DNA of 10,427 bases, taken from contig JBBRFH010000118.1 of the NCBI GenBank assembly GCA_038224615.1, positions 1 through 10,427 of the forward strand, given 5' to 3'. The notes below the pieces were generated by a model. The model did no database searches, was not told the origin of the DNA, and saw only the letters and a program-made list of their open reading frames with translations. Each line of letters opens with the position of its first letter. Position 1 is the stretch's first letter. Made by a program: the position numbers and the translations under genes. Below, one piece after another: positions 1 through 7,235 of this stretch. The stretch comes from JBBRFH01 sp038224615 (GTDB lineage Bacteria; Planctomycetota; Phycisphaerae; Tepidisphaerales; Tepidisphaeraceae).

Positions 1-10
1 AGAGGCTTGG

Positions 11-38
11 CTATCGACTATCAACCCTCGACTATCGA
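11..38. repeat. Four-unit heptamer tandem repeat
   Basis: Four consecutive 7-base units read CTATCGA, CTATCAA, CCCTCGA, CTATCGA. Units 1 and 4 are identical, unit 2 differs by one base and unit 3 by two. The tract ends eight bases beyond the stop codon of the minus-strand peptidase gene, so it lies in that gene's 3' flank and may extend left of the window. Degenerate heptamer arrays between genes are known in several bacterial groups, for example cyanobacteria. Any function here is unknown. There is no hairpin plus T-run, so it is not a canonical terminator. Confidence 0.7.
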
Positions 39-46
39 TTTTTCGT

Positions 47-1768
47 TCACGCCGGAAGCGATGCGAGTTCGTCGCGGACGGCGTTGATGAGCGGCTCGAT
101 TGTCTTGAGCGAGAAATCGAAGCGCAGGCCGGCGGTCTCGAACAGTTCCGGGAGCGGGCGCGTGCCGCCGAGCTTCAGCGCGGCGCGGTAGTTGGCCAGG
201 GCCCGTTGCGGGTTTTCGCTGGCGCGGCGCCAGAGCTGCAGCGCGCCGATCTGGGCGATGCCGTACTCGACGTAATAGAACGGGACGTGGAACAGGTGCA
301 GTTGCCGCTGCCAGCTCGAGGCGCGAATGTCTTCGTAGCCGGTCCAGTCGGTGATCGAGCCGAAGCGGTCGAGGATCGAAATCCACTGCTTGGTCCGCTC
401 GGCCGACGTGTGGCCGGGGTGGGTGTAGAGCCAGTGCTGGAACTGGTCGATCGTCGCCATCCACGGGAAGAAGCGGATAACGCCTTCGAGGAACGTCCGC
501 TTGGCGCGGGCCGCCTCTTCGGGATTGGGATAGAAGACGTCGAGGTGCTCGCTGCCGAGGGCTTCCATCGACATCGACGCGACTTCGCAGAACTCCATCG
601 GCGCGGCGCGCAGGAACGTCAACGGCTCGGCCTGTGCCGCTTCGATGAAGTGGAATGCGTGTCCGCCTTCGTGCAGCAGCGTCTCGACGTCGCGCTGCTG
701 TCCGGCGGCGTTCATAAAGATGAAAGGCTGCTTCGATTCCTCCAACGAGCTCTGGTATCCGCCCGGCTGCTTGCCCTTGCGCGACTCGAGGTCGAGATTA
801 CCGTGCGTGCGCAGCGTCTCGAACTGCTCGGCCAGCACCGGCGACATGCGGCCGAAGATTTCCTTGGTGCGCGTGACGAACCCGTCAATGTCATCGTCCG
901 GAAACGGCCGCAGCGGCGCGCGGTTCCTCGGGTCGACCGCACCGTCCCAGGGGCGCAACTTGTCGACACCCATGTCGGCCTTGCGCTGCTGGTCCAGTTC
1001 TTTCACCACCGGCACAATCGATTGCTCGATGGCGTCGGCGAACTTGTGGCAGTCGTCGGGCGTGTAGTCGAAGCGCTTCAAGCACTTCCACATATAGCTG
1101 CGGAAGTTGTCGAAGCCGGCATTGTTCGATATCTGCTCGCGCAGTGGCAGCACCCGGTCGAAGAGGCTCTCGATCCGATCGCGGTCCTGCATGCGCCGCC
1201 GGGCCGACGTCTCGAACGCCTCTTGGCGCGTCTGGCGATCAATCTCCTCCTGGAACTTGCCCATCTGCGGCATGGTGTAGGTCTTGCCGCGGAAGTCGAC
1301 GGTCATCGCGCCGCACACCTCATCGTACTCGGTGACGAGCTTGGTGATCTGCGTCTCGAGGTCCACGTTTTCCGGGCGAAACACGTCGATATCGGCCTGC
1401 CACTTGCGCGACAGAATCTGGTAGCGCCGGTCGGTCAGCGCCGAGCGGTGCGGAGAGTCGATGTAGCGTTTCTGCAGTTCAAAGAACACCGGCTTGAGCC
1501 GGGGCTCGATCGCTTCGACGTAGTGCAGGTACGCCTTCTTGACCGTCTCGTCTTCGGTGTGGCAGCTCTTGTCGATGTACTTGCGCGAGCCGTACTCATC
1601 GAGCACGCTCGATACTTCCGACATCTTCGCCAGCCACGCTTCGAGCTGTGCAGGCGACTCGATCGGGTCGGACGTGAGTTGCTTCACGATCGGCTCGACC
1701 TGTGACCAGTCGGCGACGTCGAGATCGGCGGGGACGAACTTCCGCTGCGGCTTAACCTGCGCTACCAT
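47..1768 (-). CDS. M3-family oligoendopeptidase (PepF-like zinc metallopeptidase)
   Basis: Probable cytoplasmic zinc endopeptidase that cuts short peptides. Residues are numbered from the ATG at 1768, giving 573 aa, typical for M3 oligoendopeptidases. The zinc motif HEGGH lies at 366-370. The third ligand is Glu395 in MEFCEVAS, 25 residues after the second His, the same spacing as in thimet oligopeptidase. A C-terminal substrate-binding segment, HVPFYYVEYG (494-503), supplies the His and Tyr residues usual in the family. The N-terminal 300 residues are largely helical, as expected for M3. There is no signal peptide or membrane segment. A longer in-frame TTG start at 1783 exists, but it overlaps the Shine-Dalgarno GGAGGT at 1776-1781, which sits seven bases before the ATG; the ATG is therefore preferred. 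The gene is transcribed divergently from the DUF4442-like gene and appears monocistronic here. Family assignment is firm; the exact substrate is unknown. Confidence 0.95.
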   Translation of the reverse strand: MVAQVKPQRKFVPADLDVADWSQVEPIVKQLTSDPIESPAQLEAWLAKMSEVSSVLDEYGSRKYIDKSCHTEDETVKKAYLHYVEAIEPRLKPVFFELQKRYIDSPHRSALTDRRYQILSRKWQADIDVFRPENVDLETQITKLVTEYDEVCGAMTVDFRGKTYTMPQMGKFQEEIDRQTRQEAFETSARRRMQDRDRIESLFDRVLPLREQISNNAGFDNFRSYMWKCLKRFDYTPDDCHKFADAIEQSIVPVVKELDQQRKADMGVDKLRPWDGAVDPRNRAPLRPFPDDDIDGFVTRTKEIFGRMSPVLAEQFETLRTHGNLDLESRKGKQPGGYQSSLEESKQPFIFMNAAGQQRDVETLLHEGGHAFHFIEAAQAEPLTFLRAAPMEFCEVASMSMEALGSEHLDVFYPNPEEAARAKRTFLEGVIRFFPWMATIDQFQHWLYTHPGHTSAERTKQWISILDRFGSITDWTGYEDIRASSWQRQLHLFHVPFYYVEYGIAQIGALQLWRRASENPQRALANYRAALKLGGTRPLPELFETAGLRFDFSLKTIEPLINAVRDELASLPA

Positions 1769-1775
1769 GCGATGG

Positions 1776-1781
1776 ACCTCC
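1776..1781 (-). promoter_or_regulatory. Ribosome binding site of the M3 peptidase
   Basis: On the minus strand GGAGGT occurs seven bases before the ATG at 1768. A TTG five codons further upstream would start inside this motif, so the site decides the start in favour of the ATG. Confidence 0.85.
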
Positions 1782-1927
1782 AATGGATCAGTAACCCTCG
1801 AACAATAGCCACAATCCGCCCGCCGTCCACCGGCGAAGCGGCGCGCTGCTGCGCGAGGAACGGGCGATCCGGACCGACGTCTCGATGCAGGTGGCGTAGC
1901 GGCCGTTTGCGAACGCGGTCAGCCAGG

Positions 1928-1949
1928 CACTACAGTGGAAACAGTAGTG
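1928..1949. repeat. 22-bp imperfect dyad, operator-like
   Basis: CACTAC (1928-1933) and GTAGTG (1944-1949) are perfect reverse complements around a ten-base centre. The size and spacing suit a dimeric repressor site or a small hairpin. It lies between two divergent genes and touches the left arm of the larger inverted repeat. No regulator is encoded nearby, so a role as operator is only a guess. Confidence 0.35.
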
Positions 1950-2017
1950 ACGCGTGTGGCGTGATGAAAATCGCCGCGGTACGCTGTCACGTCACACGCA
2001 TCACGGCACACGCATCA
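1948..2017. repeat. Imperfect inverted repeat with 19-bp arms and a duplicated motif
   Basis: The left arm 1948-1966 and right arm 1999-2017 pair over 19 bases with two mismatches, leaving a 32-base loop. The right side also carries an 11-base direct repeat, CACACGCATCA, at 1993-2003 and again at 2007-2017, so the left arm could pair with either register in part. It is an unexplained structured block upstream of the plus-strand gene. It could be a binding-site cluster for a regulator, a hairpin in a leader RNA, or the remnant of a small repeat element. Confidence 0.6.
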
Positions 2018-2034
2018 TTTTCGCTGTTGCTCGG

Positions 2035-2062
2035 TTGTCACTAGCGGGAATAGACTTACACT
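2035..2062 (+). promoter_or_regulatory. Candidate sigma-70-type promoter for the DUF4442-like gene
   Basis: TTGTCA at 2035-2040 (five of six bases to the -35 consensus) and TACACT at 2057-2062 (four of six to the -10) are separated by 16 bases. Transcription would begin near 2069 and leave a leader of about 45 bases before the ATG at 2114. It lies just downstream of the inverted repeat. It is predicted by eye only, and such matches can arise by chance. Confidence 0.35.
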
Positions 2063-2113
2063 GCCTTGCTTTCCTGAGTCGCCGAGCGAGACCGCAGTTG
2101 ACCTTTGAGCAGC

Positions 2114-2779
2114 ATGACGATGCCGGACGCCATTCCCGCCCATTCGCCGCAACCGCAGCAGACGACGACGCTGGTACACAAGCCTGCGCCGGTCGCGCCG
2201 CGCTCGACGTGGGTGGACAAGGTCGAGGCGTTCATCAGCCGGCTGAGCACGCGTGACAATTTCTGGCATTCTATCTGCTCGTTCATCTGGCTGCCGCTGG
2301 CGTTCTTCAGTGGGATTCGCACCCGGCAGGTCGGACCGGACGCTTTCTCGGCGTATCTCCCCTTTCGACGCTTCAACCGCAACTGGTACCGCGCAATGGC
2401 CGGCGGCGCGCTGCTCGGCAATGCCGAGATCGCCGGCGGGATGTACGTCTTCGGCATCTGCGGAAGTGAGTACACCGTCGTCTGCAAAAACCTCAACTAC
2501 ACCTTCCTCCGCCCCTGCCTGGGCCCGGCCGTCTACCGCATCAAGTCGCGCGACAATCTCAAAGACCTCGCCTCCCAGGGCATCGAGTTCAACACGATCG
2601 TCGATATGGAGATCATGCAGCAGCCGCTCGGCAAGAAAGACCGCGAACGACGCGTCGGCAAGTGCGAAGTCACCTTCCATGTCACGCCCAAGGTACATCA
2701 CAAGATGAAGGCGCTGCGGAAGAAGCAGAAGCCGGTTTCATCCCCCGTGCCCGACACCAGCACCGAACCCTCCGTTTAG
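2114..2779 (+). CDS. DUF4442/hotdog-fold-like protein (thioesterase superfamily relative)
   Basis: A 221-aa protein if the ATG at 2114 is used; TTG 2105 and ATG 2120 are in-frame alternatives, and no strong Shine-Dalgarno separates them. The centre, with NRNWYRAMAGGALLGNAEIA (about 88-107) and the following GGMYVF, resembles the conserved helix region of DUF4442 and PaaI-like hotdog proteins, where an Asn and a Gly-rich helix line the acyl-thioester pocket. VVCKNLNYTFLRPC would be a following strand segment. The first 30 residues are rich in Pro, Gln and Thr and look disordered; the tail is Lys-rich, then Ser/Pro-rich. Residues about 53-66 (WHSICSFIWLPLAFF) are hydrophobic and could be a membrane-touching helix. 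There is no catalytic proof, and activity and substrate are unknown. It lies 128 bases before the transferase gene on the same strand, so shared transcription is possible. The family call is moderate. Confidence 0.6.
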   Translation: MTMPDAIPAHSPQPQQTTTLVHKPAPVAPRSTWVDKVEAFISRLSTRDNFWHSICSFIWLPLAFFSGIRTRQVGPDAFSAYLPFRRFNRNWYRAMAGGALLGNAEIAGGMYVFGICGSEYTVVCKNLNYTFLRPCLGPAVYRIKSRDNLKDLASQGIEFNTIVDMEIMQQPLGKKDRERRVGKCEVTFHVTPKVHHKMKALRKKQKPVSSPVPDTSTEPSV

Positions 2780-2907
2780 CGTCGCAGCTTGCTGCGGGTT
2801 TCCTGGCACTGAAACGCCGCCACCCATCCCCGATGCTGAGCGGCACATATTCGCCTGCGGCGCGCGGGTTTGGTGATCTCCCAACCACAGCTTAACCTAC
2901 AGGTCGA
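2780..2907 (+). other. Short spacer before the transferase gene
   Basis: These 128 bases follow the DUF4442-like stop. They hold one small hairpin, CGCAG/CTGCG around a four-base loop at 2783-2796, with only three Ts after it. Near the end AGGT (2901-2904) serves as a modest ribosome binding site. No convincing promoter was found, so the transferase may be read through from upstream or start from an unrecognised promoter. Confidence 0.4.
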
Positions 2908-4149
2908 ATGCCGAGCGGATGGACCTTTCTGATTGCCGGGGCCGGTAGTTTTCTTCTGTCGTCAATGCTCACGCGCGCGATGATCTGGCTGGCCCCGAAG
3001 ATCGGCTTCGTCGACAAGCCCGGCCACCGTAAGATCCACGCCAACCCCAAACCCCTCGGCGGAGGCGTGGCGATCTTCTGGTCGTTTGCGTTACTGCTCG
3101 GCATAGGATTGTGCGCAACGCTTTCCGTGAAGACGAGCCACGGCGGATCGATCCTTACCAGTACCGACGACCCAGCAGAGTTTGCCGAGAAGTTACGTGC
3201 GACGGAACGACAACACTTTCTACTGCCCGGCATAACCGCGCCGCTCACGCAGGGCGTGCGGCAGCAAGCGCCGCTGCTCATCGGGTTTTTGCTCGCGACG
3301 CTGTGCATGCACGTCATGGGCCTGATCGACGACAAGCGCGCGCTCGGCCCTTACTCGAAGCTCATCGTGCAACTTGCCGTCACCACCGCGCTGGTGGTCA
3401 CGATGGAAGTTCTCGCCCAACACACGCCGTCGCTGCGCTTGCGTGTGCTGACGACGCTCGACAGCCTCGGCGCCGGCGCCGCGCCGTCGATTATCCTGAC
3501 CGTTCTCTGGATCGTTGCCATCACCAACGCGTTCAACTTCCTGGACAACATGGACGGCCTGTCAGCGGGCATCGCGGCGGTGTGCGCGATCTCATTCCTG
3601 ATCGCCGCCATCTCGATCGGGCAGCTCTTCGTCGCGGCGACGCTGACGATCTTCATCGGCTCGCTGCTCGGCTTCCTCTGCTGGAACTTCCCGCCGTCGA
3701 AGATCTTCATGGGCGATTCGGGCTCACTGGTGGTCGGCTTCATCCTCGGCGTGCTGACGGTCCGGACAACGTTCCTTCCGCCCAACGCCGAACTGGCCGC
3801 CGGTTGGTGGACCGTGCTGGCGCCGATCGTGGTGCTGGCGGTGCCGTTGTATGACCTGATCGTGGTGTCGATGATCCGCATGTCGCGCGGAAAGAGTCCG
3901 TTCCAAGGCGACACCAATCACTTCAGTCATCGCCTCGTCGCCCGCGGCATGAGCCGGCGGACGGCGGTGCTGTGCATCTACCTGGTCACCGCATCCACGT
4001 CGATCGCCGCCGTCCTGTTGCCGCAGGTCCGCACCACGTTCGCCGCGATGCTGATCTTCGGCCAGACGATTCTCGTACTGGGGGTGGTGCTGCTGCTTGA
4101 ACAGCATCCTCTCCCGATGCCCCACGAACAGCCGACAAAGACCCCATGA
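2908..4149 (+). CDS. WecA/TagO-type polyprenyl-phosphate sugar-1-phosphate transferase (glycosyltransferase family 4)
   Basis: A 413-aa integral membrane protein with about ten hydrophobic segments. This family moves a sugar-1-phosphate, often GlcNAc-1-P, from a UDP-sugar to undecaprenyl phosphate, the first step of many envelope glycans. Family landmarks appear in order: DKPGHRKIH with the following PLGGG (36-52), GLIDDKRALGP (138-148, the Asp pair), NAFNFLDNMDGL (207-218), MGDSGS (268-273), and GDTNHFSHRL (334-343), which matches the cytoplasmic His-motif loop of the WecA/TagO branch rather than MraY. A hydrophilic stretch of about 45 residues (75-120) between the second and third membrane segments is longer than usual. 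AGGT at 2901-2904 is a modest ribosome binding site for the ATG. The stop overlaps the start of the ligase-like gene, which supports a joint role in polysaccharide synthesis. The sugar and the end product cannot be told from sequence. Confidence 0.9.
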   Translation: MPSGWTFLIAGAGSFLLSSMLTRAMIWLAPKIGFVDKPGHRKIHANPKPLGGGVAIFWSFALLLGIGLCATLSVKTSHGGSILTSTDDPAEFAEKLRATERQHFLLPGITAPLTQGVRQQAPLLIGFLLATLCMHVMGLIDDKRALGPYSKLIVQLAVTTALVVTMEVLAQHTPSLRLRVLTTLDSLGAGAAPSIILTVLWIVAITNAFNFLDNMDGLSAGIAAVCAISFLIAAISIGQLFVAATLTIFIGSLLGFLCWNFPPSKIFMGDSGSLVVGFILGVLTVRTTFLPPNAELAAGWWTVLAPIVVLAVPLYDLIVVSMIRMSRGKSPFQGDTNHFSHRLVARGMSRRTAVLCIYLVTASTSIAAVLLPQVRTTFAAMLIFGQTILVLGVVLLLEQHPLPMPHEQPTKTP

Positions 4150-6407
4150 CCGCCGCCACACGCCCCACCGTCAAACCGAAACCCGCCGCCGCGCGCGACC
4201 CACTCGCGATCCTGACGCTGGCAGCCCTTGTCATCGCGATCGCGCTGGTGCTGGTCCGCGTGACGATGATGGAGGTCGTCCGCGACAGCTTTGAACTCCC
4301 GACGACCGCGGGCGTCAGCACTGAAGCGATCTCCTTCCCCGGGCCGACGACGTCGCTGGTGCTGGACCTGCTCTGCTTCCTGCCGGCGATTTTGGTCCTG
4401 GTTCGCCGCGCGATCGATCCGACCTACGTCCTTCGCCCGCACTGGAGCCACCTGCTGATGGTGCTGCTGGGCGCGTGGGTGCTGTGCAGCGTCGGGTGGG
4501 CATCCGACAAGTTCGCGGCGCTGATCACCGCGTGCGACTGGTGCGGCGCGATGGCCATCGGCTGGGCCGCGAGCCAGCTCGTGCGCTCGTGGGCGCGGCT
4601 GCGCATCGTGCTGGCGATCCCCGTCGGTCTGCTGCTGATCTGCCTGCTGCAGGGCATCATCTACCACTACCTCGAACTGCCCGAAACCATCAAATGGTGG
4701 GACCAGACCAAGGCCGAAACCATGAACCTGCGCGGCTGGCAGCCGGACGATTTCATGGCACGGCAGTTCGACCGCAAGATCCGCGCCGGCGAGATGGTGG
4801 CGTTCTACAAGTCGCCCAACACCTTCGCCGCGGTGACGGCGATGTGCGCGCTCATCGCCGCGGGATTCGCGGCGCAACGATGGCGCTACTCGCGCGAACA
4901 AGATCCCGCGGTCAGCGTCCGATCGAACGACGACGCGAGCATCGCCGCTGTCATCGCGGTGCCGGCGATTCTGTCGATCGCCATGATCTGGATGGCGCAA
5001 AGCCGCACCGCGCTGGCGGGGCTGGTCCTGAGCGCGAGCCTGTTCGTCGTGCTCTGGCAGATGCGCACCTGGCTGGCGGCCCATGCGCGGACCGCGTTCA
5101 TCCTCGGCGGCGTGATCGTCGCGCTGGGAATGGCGGGCGTGATCGCGGTCGGTCTGGCGACGGGCGGCCTGCTGCACGAGTCGCTCACCTTCCGCTGGCA
5201 CTACTGGCAGGGCGCGTGGAGCCTGTTCCTATCCCACCCGTGGCGCGGCGTGGGCTGGAGTAACTTCGGCAACACCTACCTCCAATATCGCCTCCCCGTC
5301 GCAGCCGAGGAAATCAAGGACCCGCACAACTTCATCGTCAAGTTCATGACCGAAACCGGCGCGATCGGCGCGCTGCTGGCGATCGGCTGGCTCAAGCTCA
5401 GCCTCTATGAATCGACCCGCCCCACCGGCCCGCGCCCATCAACAAAGCCTGCGACATCGCTCGTCGCCGGCCCGGGCATCGTGCCGGTGTTGCTGGCGAT
5501 CACACTGCTGTTCGCCGGAGCGCGCATCGCCACCGGCGCGCCGCTTTCGCTCTACATGATGGAGCTGTTGAAGCTGGTGCTGTTTGCGGTCCTGCTGCTG
5601 CTGGCGACGGTGCTGTGCGTCGTCCGCGGCACGAACGATCTCTCCGCAGACGACCGACCGGCGCCGCTGCTGCTGTGGGCGGCGATCATCGCGATCGGCG
5701 GATTCCTGCTGCACAACCTGGTCGATTTCGCGCTGTTCGAGAACGGGCCGCTCATGCTGTTCATGCTCGTCCTCGGCGCAGTCCTGGGCGTGCGTCACCC
5801 CGGCGTCGCCGGGCACAAGCCGCGCATGTGGGCGGCCATCACGGCGCTGGGCGTGCTGTTCATCGGACTGCTGGCGATGATCGGCCTGGTGGTCGTCCCC
5901 GTCGCGACCGCCGAATCCAACGCCCAGGCAGCCGAGGACGTTGCCCCGCGCTCCCGGCCCGACGCCGCGTCGGCGATGCGCAAGGCATTTGCCGACTCAC
6001 CTGTCCCCAACGCCGACTACGCGCTCCGAGCCGCACGATTTCTCCAAGGCACGCCTGCGGCGAACGACGTGATCGCGTTGCTCACCCAGGCCGTCGATGC
6101 CGATCGGTCCAGCACGCAGGCATGGCTGGATCTGGCGCGCTTCCGCCGTGCCATCGCGCAGACGCTCCCGAACGGCGGGCGCGACGACATCAACATCGCG
6201 TACTCGAACGTGGTCAAACTCAACCCCTCCGACGCCGCGATCGGCGTCGAGTACGCCGACTGGCTCGACCAGGCCGGCCTGCGCGACCAGGCTGCCGTGC
6301 ATTACAGAACCGCACTGGATGCCAACGCGAAGATGGACCCCGGCGAACCGCGCAGGCTGCCCAGGGATCGTGTGACGCAGATCGAGCAACGATTGCAGCA
6401 GAAGTAA
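4146..6407 (+). CDS. O-antigen ligase/polymerase-like membrane protein with C-terminal TPR-like region
   Basis: A 753-aa polytopic inner-membrane protein of the Wzy_C/WaaL type, which joins or transfers lipid-linked oligosaccharides on the periplasmic side. There are hydrophobic segments from residue 20 to about 585. Family features are SRTALAGL (286-293), WHYWQGAWSLFLSHPWRGVG (351-370), and DPHNFIVKFMTETGAIG (392-408), the large-loop His motif followed by Glu and Gly. LLHNLVDFALF (521-531) is a second conserved-looking motif seen in ligase-like proteins that carry TPRs. After the last membrane helix, about 165 residues (590-753) look like degenerate TPR helices (ALRAARFLQ, QAWLDLARF, YADWLDQAGLRDQAAVHY), probably periplasmic. 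The ATG shares four bases (ATGA) with the stop of the transferase gene, implying translational coupling; there is no good independent ribosome binding site. Polymerase versus ligase activity cannot be settled here. Confidence 0.85.
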   Translation: MTAATRPTVKPKPAAARDPLAILTLAALVIAIALVLVRVTMMEVVRDSFELPTTAGVSTEAISFPGPTTSLVLDLLCFLPAILVLVRRAIDPTYVLRPHWSHLLMVLLGAWVLCSVGWASDKFAALITACDWCGAMAIGWAASQLVRSWARLRIVLAIPVGLLLICLLQGIIYHYLELPETIKWWDQTKAETMNLRGWQPDDFMARQFDRKIRAGEMVAFYKSPNTFAAVTAMCALIAAGFAAQRWRYSREQDPAVSVRSNDDASIAAVIAVPAILSIAMIWMAQSRTALAGLVLSASLFVVLWQMRTWLAAHARTAFILGGVIVALGMAGVIAVGLATGGLLHESLTFRWHYWQGAWSLFLSHPWRGVGWSNFGNTYLQYRLPVAAEEIKDPHNFIVKFMTETGAIGALLAIGWLKLSLYESTRPTGPRPSTKPATSLVAGPGIVPVLLAITLLFAGARIATGAPLSLYMMELLKLVLFAVLLLLATVLCVVRGTNDLSADDRPAPLLLWAAIIAIGGFLLHNLVDFALFENGPLMLFMLVLGAVLGVRHPGVAGHKPRMWAAITALGVLFIGLLAMIGLVVVPVATAESNAQAAEDVAPRSRPDAASAMRKAFADSPVPNADYALRAARFLQGTPAANDVIALLTQAVDADRSSTQAWLDLARFRRAIAQTLPNGGRDDINIAYSNVVKLNPSDAAIGVEYADWLDQAGLRDQAAVHYRTALDANAKMDPGEPRRLPRDRVTQIEQRLQQK

Positions 6408-6476
6408 GCACCAGCGACGCGCCGACGAGTTCCGGTTCCTCCCTTCGGGCACGGAGCAAGCGCCGAGGCGTGCGGG
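6408..6476. other. Short convergent spacer
   Basis: The ligase-like gene (plus) and yebC (minus) end facing each other across 69 bases. A bidirectional terminator would be expected here. I see only short stems (three to four base pairs) and no T-run on either strand, so no canonical intrinsic terminator can be called. Confidence 0.5.
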
Positions 6477-7214
6477 CTACACCTCCACCGACTCCGGCAG
6501 TTCTGCGTTGTGAGAGACGCTTTGCACGTCGTCGTGTTCTTCGAGTATGTCGATCAGTTTCAGCAGTGATTGCGCTTTCTCGACATCGAGCGCGACAGTA
6601 TTGCCCGGCAGGTAGGTGACCTCGGCGTTTTCGATCGCGATGTGCTTCGCCACGATCGCCTCCTTCACCTTGTGGAACGTCGTCGGAGACGTGATGACCT
6701 CATAGACCTCGCCTTGGTTGCGGACGTCTTCGGCGCCGGCATCCAGCGCCAGTTCCATCAGGTCATCTTCGCCGATCAGGTCCGATTTGATCGTGACAAC
6801 GCCCGCCTTGGTGAACTGGAACGCGACCGAGCCGGAGGTGCCGAGGTTTCCGCCGGCGCGTTCAAACGCGGCGCGAAGATCAGGGGCCGTGCGGGCGCGG
6901 TTGTTGGTCAGCCCGTCGATGATAATCGCCACGCCACCGGGCCCGTAGCCTTCGTAGGTGACAGCTTCGTACGCGAGCCCGCCAAGCTCGCCGGTACCCT
7001 TTTTGATCGCGTTGGCGATCGTGTCCTTGGGCATGTTCGCCGCCTTGGCATCTTCGATGATGTAGCGGAGCGACAGGTTCTCGTCCGGGTTCCCCCCGCC
7101 GCCCTTGGCCGCGATGATGATCTTGCGGGCGATCTTGCTCCAGACCTTGCCGCGCTTGGCGTCGTTGCGGCCCTTCTGCCGCTTAATGTTTGCCCAGTGA
7201 CTATGACCTGCCAT
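6477..7214 (-). CDS. yebC: YebC/PmpR-family (TACO1-like) protein
   Basis: A 245-aa cytoplasmic protein, the usual length for YebC. The N-terminus MAGHSHWANIKRQKGRNDAK is the family signature, followed by KVWSKIARKIIIAAKGGGG and the NMPKDTIANAIKKGTGE segment. Later family features include YEGYGPGGVAIIIDGLTNN and the segment ending GGNLGTSGSVAFQF. Members were long described as DNA-binding regulators (PmpR in Pseudomonas). Work on YebC/TACO1 points instead to a translation role at difficult, proline-rich sequences. A strong Shine-Dalgarno, AAGGAG at 7221-7226, sits six bases before the ATG. It lies 102 bases downstream of the TPR lipoprotein gene on the same strand, with a palindromic repeat between them. 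In many bacteria yebC sits near ruvC, which is not seen here. Family identity is firm; precise role is known only by family. Confidence 0.97.
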   Translation of the reverse strand: MAGHSHWANIKRQKGRNDAKRGKVWSKIARKIIIAAKGGGGNPDENLSLRYIIEDAKAANMPKDTIANAIKKGTGELGGLAYEAVTYEGYGPGGVAIIIDGLTNNRARTAPDLRAAFERAGGNLGTSGSVAFQFTKAGVVTIKSDLIGEDDLMELALDAGAEDVRNQGEVYEVITSPTTFHKVKEAIVAKHIAIENAEVTYLPGNTVALDVEKAQSLLKLIDILEEHDDVQSVSHNAELPESVEV

Positions 7215-7220
7215 TGAAAT

Positions 7221-7226
7221 CTCCTT
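7221..7226 (-). promoter_or_regulatory. Ribosome binding site of yebC
   Basis: AAGGAG on the minus strand, six bases before the yebC ATG. It is the clearest Shine-Dalgarno in the window besides that of the peptidase. It gives yebC its own initiation signal independent of the gene upstream. Confidence 0.85.
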
Positions 7227-7235
7227 TTGAGGCGA

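Larger units (their letters stand above)
1769..2113. other. Divergent intergenic spacer
   Basis: These 345 bases separate the peptidase (minus) from the DUF4442-like gene (plus). Open frames across it are short, rich in Arg, Cys and Ser, and resemble no family I know, so I treat it as non-coding. It holds the peptidase ribosome binding site, a 22-bp dyad (1928-1949), a 19-bp imperfect inverted repeat (1948-2017) and one candidate plus-strand promoter (2035-2062). I found no convincing minus-strand promoter for the peptidase. Confidence 0.7.

Noticed and set aside
206..1705. A 499-residue open frame on the plus strand across the peptidase gene
   Set aside because: It is antisense to a clear M3 peptidase with zinc motif. 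The translation is Arg/Val/Leu-rich with no family resemblance, as expected from G+C-rich codon use in the opposite frame.
1907..1936. TTGCGA and TACAGT spaced by 18 bases as a second plus-strand promoter
   Set aside because: Each hexamer matches only four of six consensus bases, and such matches are common by chance in this much sequence.
1954..2256. A 100-residue plus-strand open frame running from the divergent spacer into the DUF4442-like gene
   Set aside because: It overlaps the start of the better-supported gene in another frame, has no ribosome binding site and crosses the inverted repeat.
2783..2796. Hairpin CGCAG-CTTG-CTGCG after the DUF4442-like gene as a terminator
   Set aside because: The stem is only five base pairs and is followed by GGTTTCC, with no run of Ts. 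It is too weak to call an intrinsic terminator.
2662..2895. A small plus-strand open frame (77 residues) covering the spacer before the transferase
   Set aside because: Nearly half overlaps the DUF4442-like gene in another frame, the composition is random, and no initiation signal is visible.
3978..5201. A 407-residue open frame on the minus strand across the transferase and ligase-like genes
   Set aside because: Its translation is dominated by Arg, Gln, Asp and His and has no domain. It runs through two well-supported genes and is a shadow frame.
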